This document shows positions 24,302 to 33,339 of a stretch of 45,798 nt of DNA, in pieces. This DNA comes from Desulfobacteraceae bacterium. GTDB taxonomy: Bacteria > Desulfobacterota > Desulfobacteria > Desulfobacterales > Desulfosalsimonadaceae. Positions within the stretch are counted from its first letter, which is position 1. Every line of letters starts with the position of its first letter. The notes under the pieces are model-generated. The model worked only from the letters and a program-made list of their open reading frames with translations. It was not told where the DNA came from and searched no databases. The stretch spans positions 1 to 45,798 of the forward strand of contig QZKW01000021.1 in assembly GCA_003599885.1 (NCBI GenBank), given 5' to 3'. Made by a program: the position numbers and the translations under genes.

Positions 24302-24508
24302 TTATTCAGACCCCGTATGCCCGATTTTTTTATGCGCCGGTACACCGTATACTTTTTTATAAGACCTGCAGGCCGGACAGAGTTCTTCCTCCAGCTTGAC
24401 AAAATTGTATAAAAGCCCTTCACCCTTTTCCCTTGCCCGTGTACACACCGGGCATGTATTTTTACAAAAACCCGCCAGAGATTTCGTTATCTTTCCATGT
24501 CCCATCAT
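24302..24508 (-). CDS. Small cysteine-rich protein (probable zinc ribbon)
   Basis: A 68-residue protein with FCKNTCPVCTRAREKGEG and, 21 residues on, ELCPACRSYKK. The two CPxC pairs would make a zinc or iron site. The rest is basic with no membrane segment. A good CAGGAGAT site precedes two adjacent ATGs. It starts 43 bases after the MeaB gene on the same strand, so it is likely the last gene of the mutase operon. Family not recognised; a metal-binding or DNA/RNA-binding accessory role is possible. Confidence 0.65.
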   Translation of the reverse strand: MMGHGKITKSLAGFCKNTCPVCTRAREKGEGLLYNFVKLEEELCPACRSYKKVYGVPAHKKIGHTGSE

Positions 24509-24551
24509 TTATCTCCTGATTATATATATTACTGCCCCGGCGATAACCAAA

Positions 24552-25499
24552 TTATTGTAAGTGCATTAAAGCAAGCATCTCCTGTACAATAGAATATGGA
24601 TCTTTCTTGCGAGCGATCACCTGTTTCACCGCCTGATCCAAATTACCGTTTTGATCCCATCTGCACCGGAGAATATACGCGACTTCCTTTTCAAGAAGAG
24701 ATAAAATTTCTTCCTTGATCCGTTCTTCATGCCACGAGGACCTTATCCGTCCGACTTCCTGTAGCTTAAGCATAATCGTGACCAAATCCAACACCCCTTC
24801 ACCGGTTGCGGCGATTGTTTTGAGCACCGGAACTTGTGATGATGTTTCGTCAGAAGAAAGCTCCAGCATGGCACTAATATCAGCAACAGCCTGATCAGCT
24901 TCGCCCTGATCAGCCTTATTAACAACAAAGATATCGGCAATCTCCATTATCCCGGCCTTAATCGCCTGAATACCGTCACCCATTCCGGGGACACAGACAA
25001 CCAGCACCATGTCTGCAGCCTTCACGACCTCCACTTCATCCTGTCCCACCCCAACGGTTTCGATGAGTATAATATCCTTACCGAAAGCGTCCATAATTTT
25101 AACCACGTCCCGGGCCGACAGGTTTAATCCGCCTAAAGCGCCACGCGTAGCCATGGAACGGATGAAAACATCATCAAGGGTACTGACTTCTTTCATACGT
25201 AAACGGTCTCCCAGCAGAGCGCCTCCGGAAAACGGGCTTGAGGGATCCACGGCAATAATCCCGATTTTAAAACCTCTGTCGAACAGCTCACGGGCCAATC
25301 GATCCGTAAGAGTGCTTTTCCCGGCACCCGGTGAGCCCGTGATCCCGATAACGCACGCATTTCCTGTCATGGGATAGATCATTTGCATTGCATCCATCCA
25401 TCCCGGTTCCCGATTCTCGACCCGGGTAATCAGTCTTGCCAGGCCACGAACCGATCCTTTTCTCATTTCGACGATCAGGCTTTTCCAATCTTCCCACAT
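24552..25499 (-). CDS. meaB: MeaB/ArgK-type GTPase, chaperone of B12-dependent acyl-CoA mutase
   Basis: A 315-residue G3E GTPase. Walker A is GSPGAGKST (residues 55-63), DPSSPFSGGALLGDRLRM is the switch region, ETVGVGQDE the G3 motif and NKAD the G4 motif. MeaB loads, gates and rescues the adenosylcobalamin of methylmalonyl-CoA-type mutases. Its presence with separate large (33340) and small (27554) mutase subunits supports a working B12 mutase in this locus. A GGAGAT site precedes the ATG; the 279-base gap upstream holds no gene that I can recognise. Confidence 0.93.
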   Translation of the reverse strand: MWEDWKSLIVEMRKGSVRGLARLITRVENREPGWMDAMQMIYPMTGNACVIGITGSPGAGKSTLTDRLARELFDRGFKIGIIAVDPSSPFSGGALLGDRLRMKEVSTLDDVFIRSMATRGALGGLNLSARDVVKIMDAFGKDIILIETVGVGQDEVEVVKAADMVLVVCVPGMGDGIQAIKAGIMEIADIFVVNKADQGEADQAVADISAMLELSSDETSSQVPVLKTIAATGEGVLDLVTIMLKLQEVGRIRSSWHEERIKEEILSLLEKEVAYILRCRWDQNGNLDQAVKQVIARKKDPYSIVQEMLALMHLQ

Positions 25500-25778
25500 T
25501 GAATTTTATCTCCGTCTATGGATTATCTCTTTGCTTTGCCTCCCCACCGTTAAAGCAAAACAAATCTCAACCTCATTTCCCCGAAGACGAGAAACTGCAA
25601 AAATGATACCGTTTAATCTTTGGCACAGACATTTTAGTCAACGGTTCAGGATCAGAGCCTAAACCACCGACAGCACACATAATCATCCTGTAACAGTTTC
25701 CCGACATCGCGGAAATAAAACTGACAACCGACCTTCTTCTTTTAAACGAGGCTGTTTATCATAATTTATGTAGTGGTC

Positions 25779-26576
25779 TTACCTACCCTTGAAAACCGGT
25801 TCTCTTTTTTCAAGAAATGATTTAAACCCTTCCATGAAATCTTCGCTTTTCAGGCACACATCAAGGACATATGCCTCATAGTCGAGCGCCTGGGGCAAGT
25901 CTGTCTTGTAAAAATTCTGCAGACCCCTTTTGACGAAAGCGATCGGAATCGGCGCATTTTTTGCCATTCGTTCCGCCATCTTATACGTAACGGGAAGCAA
26001 CTCTTCAGGTGGCACCACCTTATTTACCATACCAATCTCCAGCGCCTCCCGGGCATCTATTACTTCACCGGAAAATAACAGCTCCGCTGCTTTGGCATAT
26101 CCGACCAATCGCGGCAGAAAGTGAATCCCACCCCAGTCGGGGAAAGCGCCCCTCCTGGTAAAAACCTGCCCGAATCTGGCTTTTTCACTGGCAATCCTGA
26201 TATCACAAGAAAGCGCCAGATTGCATCCACCACCGGCAGCAACGCCGTTAACCGCTGCAATAACCGGTTTTTCAATTGAATTTATAGCCAGAACGGTTTT
26301 ACACATAGTATGTCTTTCGTGTGAAACATTACTCGCAAGCGCCTTGGTTTCACCGGCCACAAATTCATTAACATCGCCGCCTGTGCAAAAAGCCTTGTCG
26401 CCGGCCCCGGTGATCACGATTACACGAATTCCCGGATCTGCCCCTGCGTTTTCCACGGCTTCAAGGATCTCGTTTCTCATATTACCGGCAAATGCATTAT
26501 ATTTATCCGGCCGGTTTAAGGTTATGGTGGCGATTTTATCTTTTTTATCTAAAAGAACATATTCCCATTGCATCAT
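25779..26576 (-). CDS. Crotonase-family protein (isomerase/hydratase-like)
   Basis: A 265-residue crotonase. The oxyanion-hole segments are AFCTGGDVNEF and AAGGGCNLALSC. The first hydratase glutamate is replaced by Asn, and the second region reads FGQVFTRRGAFPDWGG, with the aspartate pattern of PaaG/BadK-type members. It is therefore more likely an isomerase, or a hydratase of an unusual substrate, than a standard enoyl-CoA hydratase. It starts in an ATGA overlap with the stop of the NPD flavoprotein gene, so the two are translationally coupled. Confidence 0.88.
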   Translation of the reverse strand: MMQWEYVLLDKKDKIATITLNRPDKYNAFAGNMRNEILEAVENAGADPGIRVIVITGAGDKAFCTGGDVNEFVAGETKALASNVSHERHTMCKTVLAINSIEKPVIAAVNGVAAGGGCNLALSCDIRIASEKARFGQVFTRRGAFPDWGGIHFLPRLVGYAKAAELLFSGEVIDAREALEIGMVNKVVPPEELLPVTYKMAERMAKNAPIPIAFVKRGLQNFYKTDLPQALDYEAYVLDVCLKSEDFMEGFKSFLEKREPVFKGR

Positions 26577-27520
26577 CCGCCTCCAAACATTGTCTTCAGT
26601 TGTTGCGTCAATAGATCAGTTCCCTGTATCAATCCCAGAAAAATTTTGTCGATCTTCTCTATTTTTTTTATTAAGCCCGAAATTTGTCCGGCCGGCATAA
26701 CCGCAGTATCCGCATCGCCTCCTGACTGAATATATTGAGCGTCTGCATCAGCGCCTCTAAGATGCATGTCCTCCTGATGCTTGTCCGGATTCTGTATCAT
26801 GTCCACTGCGCGGTTTCTTAAAACACGGATGGGCATAGCGTCCTTTCCGAGAAGAATTGTGGAATCGCTGCCCGCTTCCACAATAAGTTGTTTAAAAAAA
26901 TCAGGGACCGGGCATTCCTGCGTGGCGACGAATCGGGTCCCTAATTCAACCCCTTCAGCGCCCAATGCAAAAGCGGCAACCACCCCCCGGGCATCTGCAA
27001 TCCCTCCGGCGGCAATGACGGGTATATTCAAAGCATCTGCCAACTGAGGCACCAGGCACATGGTCGTTGTTCCCTGTCGACCAACGTGACCACCGGCCTC
27101 AAATCCTGTGGCTATGACAGCGTCAACGCCACAGGATTGAGCTTTCAGTGCCATTTCTTTGGAGGAAACTTTATGCAGCACTTTTAAATCGGCCTCTTTG
27201 ATACGCTTCATAAACATCGCCGGGTTTCCCGCAGATGTTGTAATGGTTTTAATTCCTGCATCAATGGCTATTTCAAGCGCATCAAAGGCGTTCATGCGAT
27301 AGAGAGGGATATTTATTCCAAATGGTTGATCCGTCAAATCCCTTGCTTTTTTAACTTCCAGAAGTAACCGGTCCGAAGAGAGACCGGAGGCGGCAATCTG
27401 ACCGAAACCCCCGCTGTTTGATACGGCTGCCGCCATTTCACCAAGGGTGATGAGACGCATGGGGCCTAAAATAAACGGATATTTAGTCCCGGTAATCTCG
27501 ACGATTCGATTCTTTACCAT
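26573..27520 (-). CDS. NPD/nitronate-monooxygenase-family FMN oxidoreductase
   Basis: A 315-residue TIM-barrel flavoprotein. PFILGPMRLITLGEMAAAVS is the N-terminal barrel start; ATGFEAGGHVGRQG and PVIAAGGIADARG are the FMN-phosphate-binding segments; GVELGTRFVATQECP is the conserved late strand. The family includes nitronate monooxygenases and FabK-like enoyl reductases. In an anaerobic beta-oxidation operon, a role in oxidising or reducing an acyl-CoA double bond is more likely than oxygenation; this is inference. AGGAGGCAAAC precedes the ATG. Confidence 0.85.
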   Translation of the reverse strand: MVKNRIVEITGTKYPFILGPMRLITLGEMAAAVSNSGGFGQIAASGLSSDRLLLEVKKARDLTDQPFGINIPLYRMNAFDALEIAIDAGIKTITTSAGNPAMFMKRIKEADLKVLHKVSSKEMALKAQSCGVDAVIATGFEAGGHVGRQGTTTMCLVPQLADALNIPVIAAGGIADARGVVAAFALGAEGVELGTRFVATQECPVPDFFKQLIVEAGSDSTILLGKDAMPIRVLRNRAVDMIQNPDKHQEDMHLRGADADAQYIQSGGDADTAVMPAGQISGLIKKIEKIDKIFLGLIQGTDLLTQQLKTMFGGG

Positions 27521-27553
27521 GTTTGCCTCCTAAAAAATCGGATACCATAACCC

Positions 27554-27952
27554 TTAGGGTAAATTTGACCTGATAAATGTTCCCACATCTTTTATGGAAG
27601 TGCCTGAAGTAAACACGCCGCTGACACCCATTTTTTTCAGTTCAGGGACATCATTATCCGGGATGACCCCTCCGATAATGACCAGAATATCATTTGCATT
27701 TTGTTCTGATAGTTTTTCAATGACCTTCCTCGTCAATGTCAGATGAGCCCCTGATAAAATAGAAAGGCCCACCACATCGACATCTTCCTGAACGGCAGCG
27801 CTGACGATTTCTTCCGGTGTCTGTCTCAGACCCGTATATATAACCTCAAATCCCAGATCCCGTAGACCGTAGGCAATAACTCTGGCGCCACGCTCATGGC
27901 CATCCAAGCCAGGTTTGGCAACCAATACTCTAATTTTTTTTTCCGTATTCAT
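27554..27952 (-). CDS. B12-binding small subunit of an acyl-CoA mutase
   Basis: A 132-residue cobalamin-binding domain. The base-off/His-on motif D-x-H-x-x-G is Asp17-Gly18-His19 to Gly22 (GLDGHERGARVI); the partner motifs are VVGLSILSGAH and VIIGGVIPDND. This is the full small subunit of split mutases such as isobutyryl- or 2-hydroxyisobutyryl-CoA mutase. The large subunit lies about 5.4 kb upstream in the same strand run, unusually far. A GTGAGG site precedes the ATG, and a terminator-like hairpin lies between this gene and the one upstream. Confidence 0.93.
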   Translation of the reverse strand: MNTEKKIRVLVAKPGLDGHERGARVIAYGLRDLGFEVIYTGLRQTPEEIVSAAVQEDVDVVGLSILSGAHLTLTRKVIEKLSEQNANDILVIIGGVIPDNDVPELKKMGVSGVFTSGTSIKDVGTFIRSNLP

Positions 27953-28033
27953 TTTAAATACCTCACTATCCCACTATTTTTCTCATTTATGATGAGCCGT
28001 ATCGAAAATCTGAGATATATCTTTCTGGTCATT

Positions 28034-28079
28034 AAAATAAGCTCCTATAAGATTAAAATAACTTATAGGAGCGTATTTT
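28034..28079 (-). terminator. Terminator-like hairpin inside the catabolic block
   Basis: On the minus strand, AAAATAC-GCTCCTATAAG pairs with CTTATAGGAGC-TTATTTT (11 bp plus an A/T extension) around a ten-base loop, four bases past the hydratase/dehydrogenase stop, with a U-rich 3' side. It could stop or attenuate transcription before the B12-subunit gene. Confidence 0.7.
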
Positions 28080-28082
28080 CAT

Positions 28083-30176
28083 CTATACGAGGCCACTATC
28101 AACTCCGCAGGCGATCAACCGTTCAAATTCTCCGGCGGGCTTGAAAAACGCCAGTCCGTATTTGTCATAAAATTCCTGTAACCGCCCAAGTGTATATTTA
28201 ACCCCTTTCTGGGAGACATAACGACCGGGGCCATGCCAGCAGTCAGGGAAGCCGATCCCTATAACGGAAGCAAGATCCATACTGTAATAATTTTTAACAA
28301 CTCCTTCGTCCAGACAATGAAACGCCTGATTGGCCATTGCGAGCAAAAGCATTTCTTTCGCTTCCTCACGGGTTGGGGTCGGCAGGGATTCATTGCGGAC
28401 GACATGCTCTAATGCCGATTTGTCCGGTTTCATGCCCGGGCCGTAAAAACAGGGTTTCCCGGCGCCCACATAACCGGCCTCATACATTTTAATCAGGGTT
28501 TTCGGTACTTGAATCAGCTCCGGCTTTTTTGATTGCATATACGACCCGGCATGATAAATGACATTCCCGCCGGCTGTCCCGTAAATATTCAACGGGCCCT
28601 GAGGAAAACCGGCTTCAAGGGCCAACTGGTCAATTTCCCAGGGGTCAACCCCCATTTCCGCCAGATAAAAACCGGCCATAACATAAACGCCGAATGTTCT
28701 GCTGGTATAAAAACCAGGGCCATCGCCGACGATGACACAGGTTTTTCCCTGCTGCCGGCCGGAAGCGACTGCGGTTGCAAGCGCACTTTCAGATGTTTGC
28801 GGCCCTTGAATGACTTCCAGAAGCGGCATTAAAGGAACCGGTGAAAAATAATGCATCCCCACAACCATTTCCGGACAAACGGATTCAGCGGCGATTTCCT
28901 GCATGGGTATAGTGGAGGTATTGGACGCAAAAACAATATCCGGGTTGATGTCCTGAACCTGCTTGAGAATTTTCCGCTTTAAATCAAGGTCTTCAAAAAC
29001 AGCTTCAATCACCAGCGGAATAGTTTTCAACTCATCATAATTATCGGATACACGAATATTATCCATCACCATATTTTTTCGTTCCAAAGTCCAGCGCCCC
29101 TTTTTTACCAAAGGTTCCAAGCCCTTGCCGATATTTTCCTTTGCAGCTTCAGCGGTTTTTATATCAATATCAATAAGGAGGGTTTTGATACCCTTATCCG
29201 CGCAAACCTGAGCAATACCCTGCCCCATGAGACCTGCGCCGATGATTGCCAATTCAGGTGCGGGGATTGCTTTTTCCAAATTAACAATAGACAATCTCGG
29301 CGCAATACTTGTCATTAGAAAGAAAAAATCGATCTTGTTTTTTACATTGGGATGCTCAATCAGCGGGGCAAAGTGAATGACTTCATTTTTCGCGGCTTCT
29401 TCAAAAGGCAATTCAAGCCCTTCTTCAATGGCATCAATCGCCGCCTTCAAATAAGGTTTTTCCGGACAAAGGGCAAACCGTTCCCGAACTTTTTTAATCA
29501 ACGCGTCCCGAACTTTTTTGGTTAATTTTGCGGGTTCTTTCCACAAGGGATCATAATTCCGATTGACAATAATCGGATGAGATTCAATCCATTGTTCAGC
29601 ATCGTTCTGAATGTCTTTTTTATCGCTAATTGTAACTAAACATGAATCCGCGTATGCTTCTGCTGGAAGCACCTGCCCACGCATGACAACCTCAATCGCT
29701 TTTTCAAGTCCGATGACCCTTCTTAAGGTTTCGGGCCCGCCGGCTGCCGGGAAAAGGCCAATGTTGACTTCCGGCAATCCCAATTTTGTACCTTCAGTGG
29801 CAAAGACATGGTCACAGGTCCATAAAAGCATCTCAAAACCGCCTCCCAGTGCGGTTTGGCCGGGAAGAACCGCAACAACTGGGAACGGGCTCCTGGCGAG
29901 AGCCGCAAACGTTTCCTGAAGCTTCAGCACAGTATATTTCAGGTTCAGCGCTGATCCATCCTTCATTATTTCCATGAGGTTGGCGCCATCTAAAAAACTC
30001 TTCTTCTTAAGCGACGTTAAAATAACGCCTTTGGCATTATCTCGGTTTGCTTTTTCAGTAGCAATTGCCAAATCTTTGATGAACTGATCTCCAATGGTGT
30101 TGACCGGTCCTGCGGTATCTATGAGAAATGTTGCAATTTTATTAACAGGATCGAGTCGGTATATAACTTCAGGCAT
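28083..30176 (-). CDS. Enoyl-CoA hydratase / 3-hydroxyacyl-CoA dehydrogenase fusion (FadB-like)
   Basis: A 697-residue bifunctional beta-oxidation protein. The hydratase domain (about 1-190) keeps both catalytic glutamates, Glu115 in GGGFEMLL and Glu136 in GLPEVNIG. The dehydrogenase part begins with the NAD-binding GAGLMGQG (313-320); the catalytic histidine is His442 in GMHYFSPVPLMPLLEVI. It hydrates an enoyl-CoA and oxidises the 3-hydroxyacyl-CoA. It is the only crotonase domain in the window with a full hydratase signature. A GGAGG site precedes the ATG, and the thiolase gene is 48 bases upstream. Confidence 0.93.
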   Translation of the reverse strand: MPEVIYRLDPVNKIATFLIDTAGPVNTIGDQFIKDLAIATEKANRDNAKGVILTSLKKKSFLDGANLMEIMKDGSALNLKYTVLKLQETFAALARSPFPVVAVLPGQTALGGGFEMLLWTCDHVFATEGTKLGLPEVNIGLFPAAGGPETLRRVIGLEKAIEVVMRGQVLPAEAYADSCLVTISDKKDIQNDAEQWIESHPIIVNRNYDPLWKEPAKLTKKVRDALIKKVRERFALCPEKPYLKAAIDAIEEGLELPFEEAAKNEVIHFAPLIEHPNVKNKIDFFFLMTSIAPRLSIVNLEKAIPAPELAIIGAGLMGQGIAQVCADKGIKTLLIDIDIKTAEAAKENIGKGLEPLVKKGRWTLERKNMVMDNIRVSDNYDELKTIPLVIEAVFEDLDLKRKILKQVQDINPDIVFASNTSTIPMQEIAAESVCPEMVVGMHYFSPVPLMPLLEVIQGPQTSESALATAVASGRQQGKTCVIVGDGPGFYTSRTFGVYVMAGFYLAEMGVDPWEIDQLALEAGFPQGPLNIYGTAGGNVIYHAGSYMQSKKPELIQVPKTLIKMYEAGYVGAGKPCFYGPGMKPDKSALEHVVRNESLPTPTREEAKEMLLLAMANQAFHCLDEGVVKNYYSMDLASVIGIGFPDCWHGPGRYVSQKGVKYTLGRLQEFYDKYGLAFFKPAGEFERLIACGVDSGLV

Positions 30177-30224
30177 TTTTTTACCTCCTAAAATCTGAAT
30201 AGATTATTCTTTCCAAAAAGGGTT

Positions 30225-31418
30225 TCACACTTGAACCATGATCGCTTCGCCCTGGGTTAAACCTCCGCATATGGCAGCCACAGCATTTCCTCCGCCTCTT
30301 CGCCGAAGTTCGTACATCATTGCCATGGTAATCCTGAGGCCGGAAGCCCCTACCGGGTGCCCAATAGCAATTGCGCCGCCATTAACATTGGTTTTCGCTA
30401 TCAACTCGTGCCATTTTTTTTCATCATTTTCCGCCAGTATTTTGGTGCTGACCAATGGCATTGCGGCAAAAGCCTCATTGATTTCAATCAGACTGATGTC
30501 CTCAATGGCCATCTTTGTTCTTTCCAGCAACTTGTTAATGGCAAAGGCTGGAATCCACGATATGCCATAAGGCATGTCGGTTCTCCCGACCTGATCAATG
30601 ATCGTCCCTAGAATGGTAAGACCCAGTGCCTTCGCTTTTTTCTCGGTCATAATCACCATGGCGGACGCACCGTCATTCAACCCCGGCGCATTTCCGGCCG
30701 TAGTAGTTTTTGCCCCAAATACCGGCGGAAGCATTTCGAGCGCCCCGACGCTTCCGCCGGGTCTCGGCATTTCATCTGCTGCAAAAAAGAATTTTTGTCT
30801 TCCCTTTCTTACTGGTATGGGAACGATTTCATCATCAAATTTTCCAGCTTTCATTGCAGCCGCCCATTTCAAATGGGAGCCCATTGCAAAGCTGTCCAGC
30901 ATTCTTTTAGGAACATTATATTTTTCAGCGCCATCAGACGCATCGACCGCCACTGAATGGTAGCCGGGATACATGATGGGGAATATCGGATCAGGCATCT
31001 TCACTTCACCGATTCTGACACCAGCCCTGAGTTGACGCGACATATGAGGCGCCCTGCTCATGGCCTCTGTACCAATTACAAGCGCAGACTCTATTTCGCC
31101 CAGCCGAATGCCCCAGAGCGCCATTCGAAGTGCGGTAAGGGGCGAGCAGCAGGCAGTATCAATAGTTGTTGTGAATACGTCACGGCCCACCTTAAGGCCA
31201 ATCTGTCTGCCCGTTACCGAACCGGTCTCATAGGAACTCGGTATACAGTTTCCCACAAAAATCTGATCGATTTCATCTTTAACATTGTTTCCTGCTGCCT
31301 CCAGCGTGGCGTTAGCAACATGAACAGCCACATCAAGCGGCTCCATTTCGGAAAGAGAACCGAGGTATTTTCCAAAAGGCGATCTTTTGGCACTGACAAT
31401 GACACATTTTTCAGACAT
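30225..31418 (-). CDS. Acetyl-CoA acyltransferase (thiolase)
   Basis: A 397-residue thiolase of normal length. The nucleophilic cysteine is Cys91 in IDTACCSPLTALRMA, NEAFAAMP is the conserved middle motif, GHPVGASG carries the catalytic histidine, and AICGGLTQGEA the second cysteine. It cleaves a 3-oxoacyl-CoA with CoA to release acetyl-CoA or propionyl-CoA. I place the start at the ATG ten bases after GGAGG rather than 11 codons earlier. It pairs with the hydratase/dehydrogenase fusion directly downstream to complete a beta-oxidation round. Confidence 0.93.
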   Translation of the reverse strand: MSEKCVIVSAKRSPFGKYLGSLSEMEPLDVAVHVANATLEAAGNNVKDEIDQIFVGNCIPSSYETGSVTGRQIGLKVGRDVFTTTIDTACCSPLTALRMALWGIRLGEIESALVIGTEAMSRAPHMSRQLRAGVRIGEVKMPDPIFPIMYPGYHSVAVDASDGAEKYNVPKRMLDSFAMGSHLKWAAAMKAGKFDDEIVPIPVRKGRQKFFFAADEMPRPGGSVGALEMLPPVFGAKTTTAGNAPGLNDGASAMVIMTEKKAKALGLTILGTIIDQVGRTDMPYGISWIPAFAINKLLERTKMAIEDISLIEINEAFAAMPLVSTKILAENDEKKWHELIAKTNVNGGAIAIGHPVGASGLRITMAMMYELRRRGGGNAVAAICGGLTQGEAIMVQV

Positions 31419-31522
31419 TCGTTTTTTCCTCCTATATATATTTTTATTCAACTCTCATTTATCTACATAAACCTGATTATCCATCTCACAACATGCCCTG
31501 CACAAAAGCTGCGAATCGTGCT

Positions 31523-32872
31523 CTATTCCTTTTGTACCGACTTGACAAATGTCTTCATGTTGTCGATTGTTTCAAGGGAATCAACTGCCATATCCATAGC
31601 ATCAGCCGTTGGATTACCAAGGACAGGCGAGCAAAGGTCTTTAAATTTAGCTGAAATTTTAGACTTTTTTTCTTGAAGCTCCGGTATGATCTTTAAAATA
31701 TCTGAAACAGCGGTATATGCTCTTCCTGATTTGGTTTCGATTTCAACTCTTGCTTGCAGGGCTTGGAAATCCTGTGTGGTATTGACAGTTATTTTTTTCA
31801 TAAAGGCCTTTAATTCTGGGTCATTGATCTTTTCCTCAGTAAACGCCTGCATCCCGGTATTTTCATTTAATAGCGCATTGGCCACACAATATGGGATACA
31901 GAATTTTCCTTCCAGGCCAGTATTGGCTTCCATCTTGCTGGCGGCCGACAGGGCCAGGGCTGAGGAAAACACCCTGATTTCTTTGATATCATTGAGTTCT
32001 AATCCTTCCTTCTGGATGATAAATCGGGCCGCTTCGATGGGGGAATGGGTGGCATGGCAGGAGGCGTGGTATTTCTGTGCCAAATCTTCAATCTCCCATG
32101 TCTTGCCTATTGTGTTTACGACATCTTCACTCACATTTCCTTTAAAAACTTTGAAAAAACCGTGGGCGCCTTCAATGACATCCTCAGCACCGGTGAACCC
32201 ATCCCTTGCAAGAAGTGCAGCCATTAGACCGGACTGGGATGCTTTACCGGCATGAAATGCTTTGCTCATTGTTCCAAAAGATATTTTCAATCCGGAAGCC
32301 TGAGTTCCGGCAATTCCCAAGGCATTAGCAGATTGTTTTTCATCTAGCCCCAACAGTTTCGCACAAGCGGCAGCCGAAGCAAAATGCCCAAGCGTTGAGG
32401 TCGGGTGGCAGCCGGACATGTAATGCTCAATCCCGCCGCAAGCCCCGATAACAGCCCCCACTTTAAGGCCAATAATGTAAGCGGTAAGAAAATTACTGCC
32501 GGACTTCTCCATCCATTCCGAAAGCGCAAGAATAGAGGGGAATATCGTCACGGATGGATGTCCCAGAAAATGCTCCAGAGTATCGTCATAGTCGAGAACA
32601 TGAGATGCTGCACCATTGATTAAAGCTGCCTGGCATGCTGTTTTTTTGACACCATACCCCAACAAGGTCACCTGTTTGTGCCCACCCATCAGGTCAGCAA
32701 ATTTAATTAATTTTTCAACCAGCGGGTCATTTTTTCCGGCAAATGTAACGCCAAGCCAATCCTTAAAGGCGACCTTGGCATGATCAAAAACATGAGAGGG
32801 GATATTCGATTTCTCTGTTTTAGCAATAAAGTGAGCTAATGTTTTGGTCAGTTCGATAGATTTTTCCGGCAT
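31523..32872 (-). CDS. MmgE/PrpD family protein
   Basis: A 449-residue protein of the 2-methylcitrate dehydratase fold: KDWLGVTFAG near the N-terminus, GAASHVLDYDDT, HPSVTIFPSILALSE, GCHPTSTLGHFASAAA and KYHASCHATHSPIEAA. Family members dehydrate 2-methylcitrate, decarboxylate cis-aconitate or isomerise related acids. No methylcitrate synthase gene is nearby, so the true substrate is uncertain; processing of a substituted tricarboxylic or dicarboxylic acid is possible. AAGGAGG precedes the ATG. It sits between the small membrane protein and the thiolase in the mutase operon. Confidence 0.88.
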   Translation of the reverse strand: MPEKSIELTKTLAHFIAKTEKSNIPSHVFDHAKVAFKDWLGVTFAGKNDPLVEKLIKFADLMGGHKQVTLLGYGVKKTACQAALINGAASHVLDYDDTLEHFLGHPSVTIFPSILALSEWMEKSGSNFLTAYIIGLKVGAVIGACGGIEHYMSGCHPTSTLGHFASAAACAKLLGLDEKQSANALGIAGTQASGLKISFGTMSKAFHAGKASQSGLMAALLARDGFTGAEDVIEGAHGFFKVFKGNVSEDVVNTIGKTWEIEDLAQKYHASCHATHSPIEAARFIIQKEGLELNDIKEIRVFSSALALSAASKMEANTGLEGKFCIPYCVANALLNENTGMQAFTEEKINDPELKAFMKKITVNTTQDFQALQARVEIETKSGRAYTAVSDILKIIPELQEKKSKISAKFKDLCSPVLGNPTADAMDMAVDSLETIDNMKTFVKSVQKE

Positions 32873-32968
32873 GATTGAATACCTCCTTATACTCTAATAA
32901 TATAATTAATAACCTTGACCTCAGACACAACAGATCGTCCCCAATAAAGAATTTTTATCTGCGTTCTT

Positions 32969-33274
32969 TTAATTATTATGCCAGGGCAGCTTTGCATTCG
33001 GATTGCTCCAGAACATTGACAAAATCAGTGATATTAGAAAGCCCCCCAACAAAAAAGCAGTAATCGTTGAGCCCGCCAGTATTTCTGCATCAAGGTTAAT
33101 AAACAGACAACCGCCGATGAGCAGGTTGATCCATCCCCACATAACATTTATCGTCGGGCTGGATTTTTGAGAGAAGGGCGTCATGTGACGTTTACCGCAA
33201 ATCCCCTGAACCAGATGCGGAATTGCATTAAATAAAAATATGCCTGAAAAAAAAACTTTTATTAAATCTGCCAT
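32969..33274 (-). CDS. Small membrane protein, unknown function
   Basis: A 101-residue protein with three hydrophobic segments: ADLIKVFFSGIFLFNAIPHL, VMWGWINLLIGGCLFI and STITAFLLGGFLISLILSMFW. It has no signal-peptide cleavage site that I can see and ends in a polar tail (NAKLPWHNN). GGAG lies before the ATG. It is located between the mutase large subunit (65 bases upstream) and the MmgE/PrpD gene, an odd place for a membrane protein unless transport or membrane docking of the pathway is involved. Family not recognised. Confidence 0.7.
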   Translation of the reverse strand: MADLIKVFFSGIFLFNAIPHLVQGICGKRHMTPFSQKSSPTINVMWGWINLLIGGCLFINLDAEILAGSTITAFLLGGFLISLILSMFWSNPNAKLPWHNN

Positions 33275-33339
33275 TTTTATGCTCCGCTGGTTACGTTAAA
33301 AATCAAAACAACATCTGTCGAAAAGTCCCTTTTTAATTT

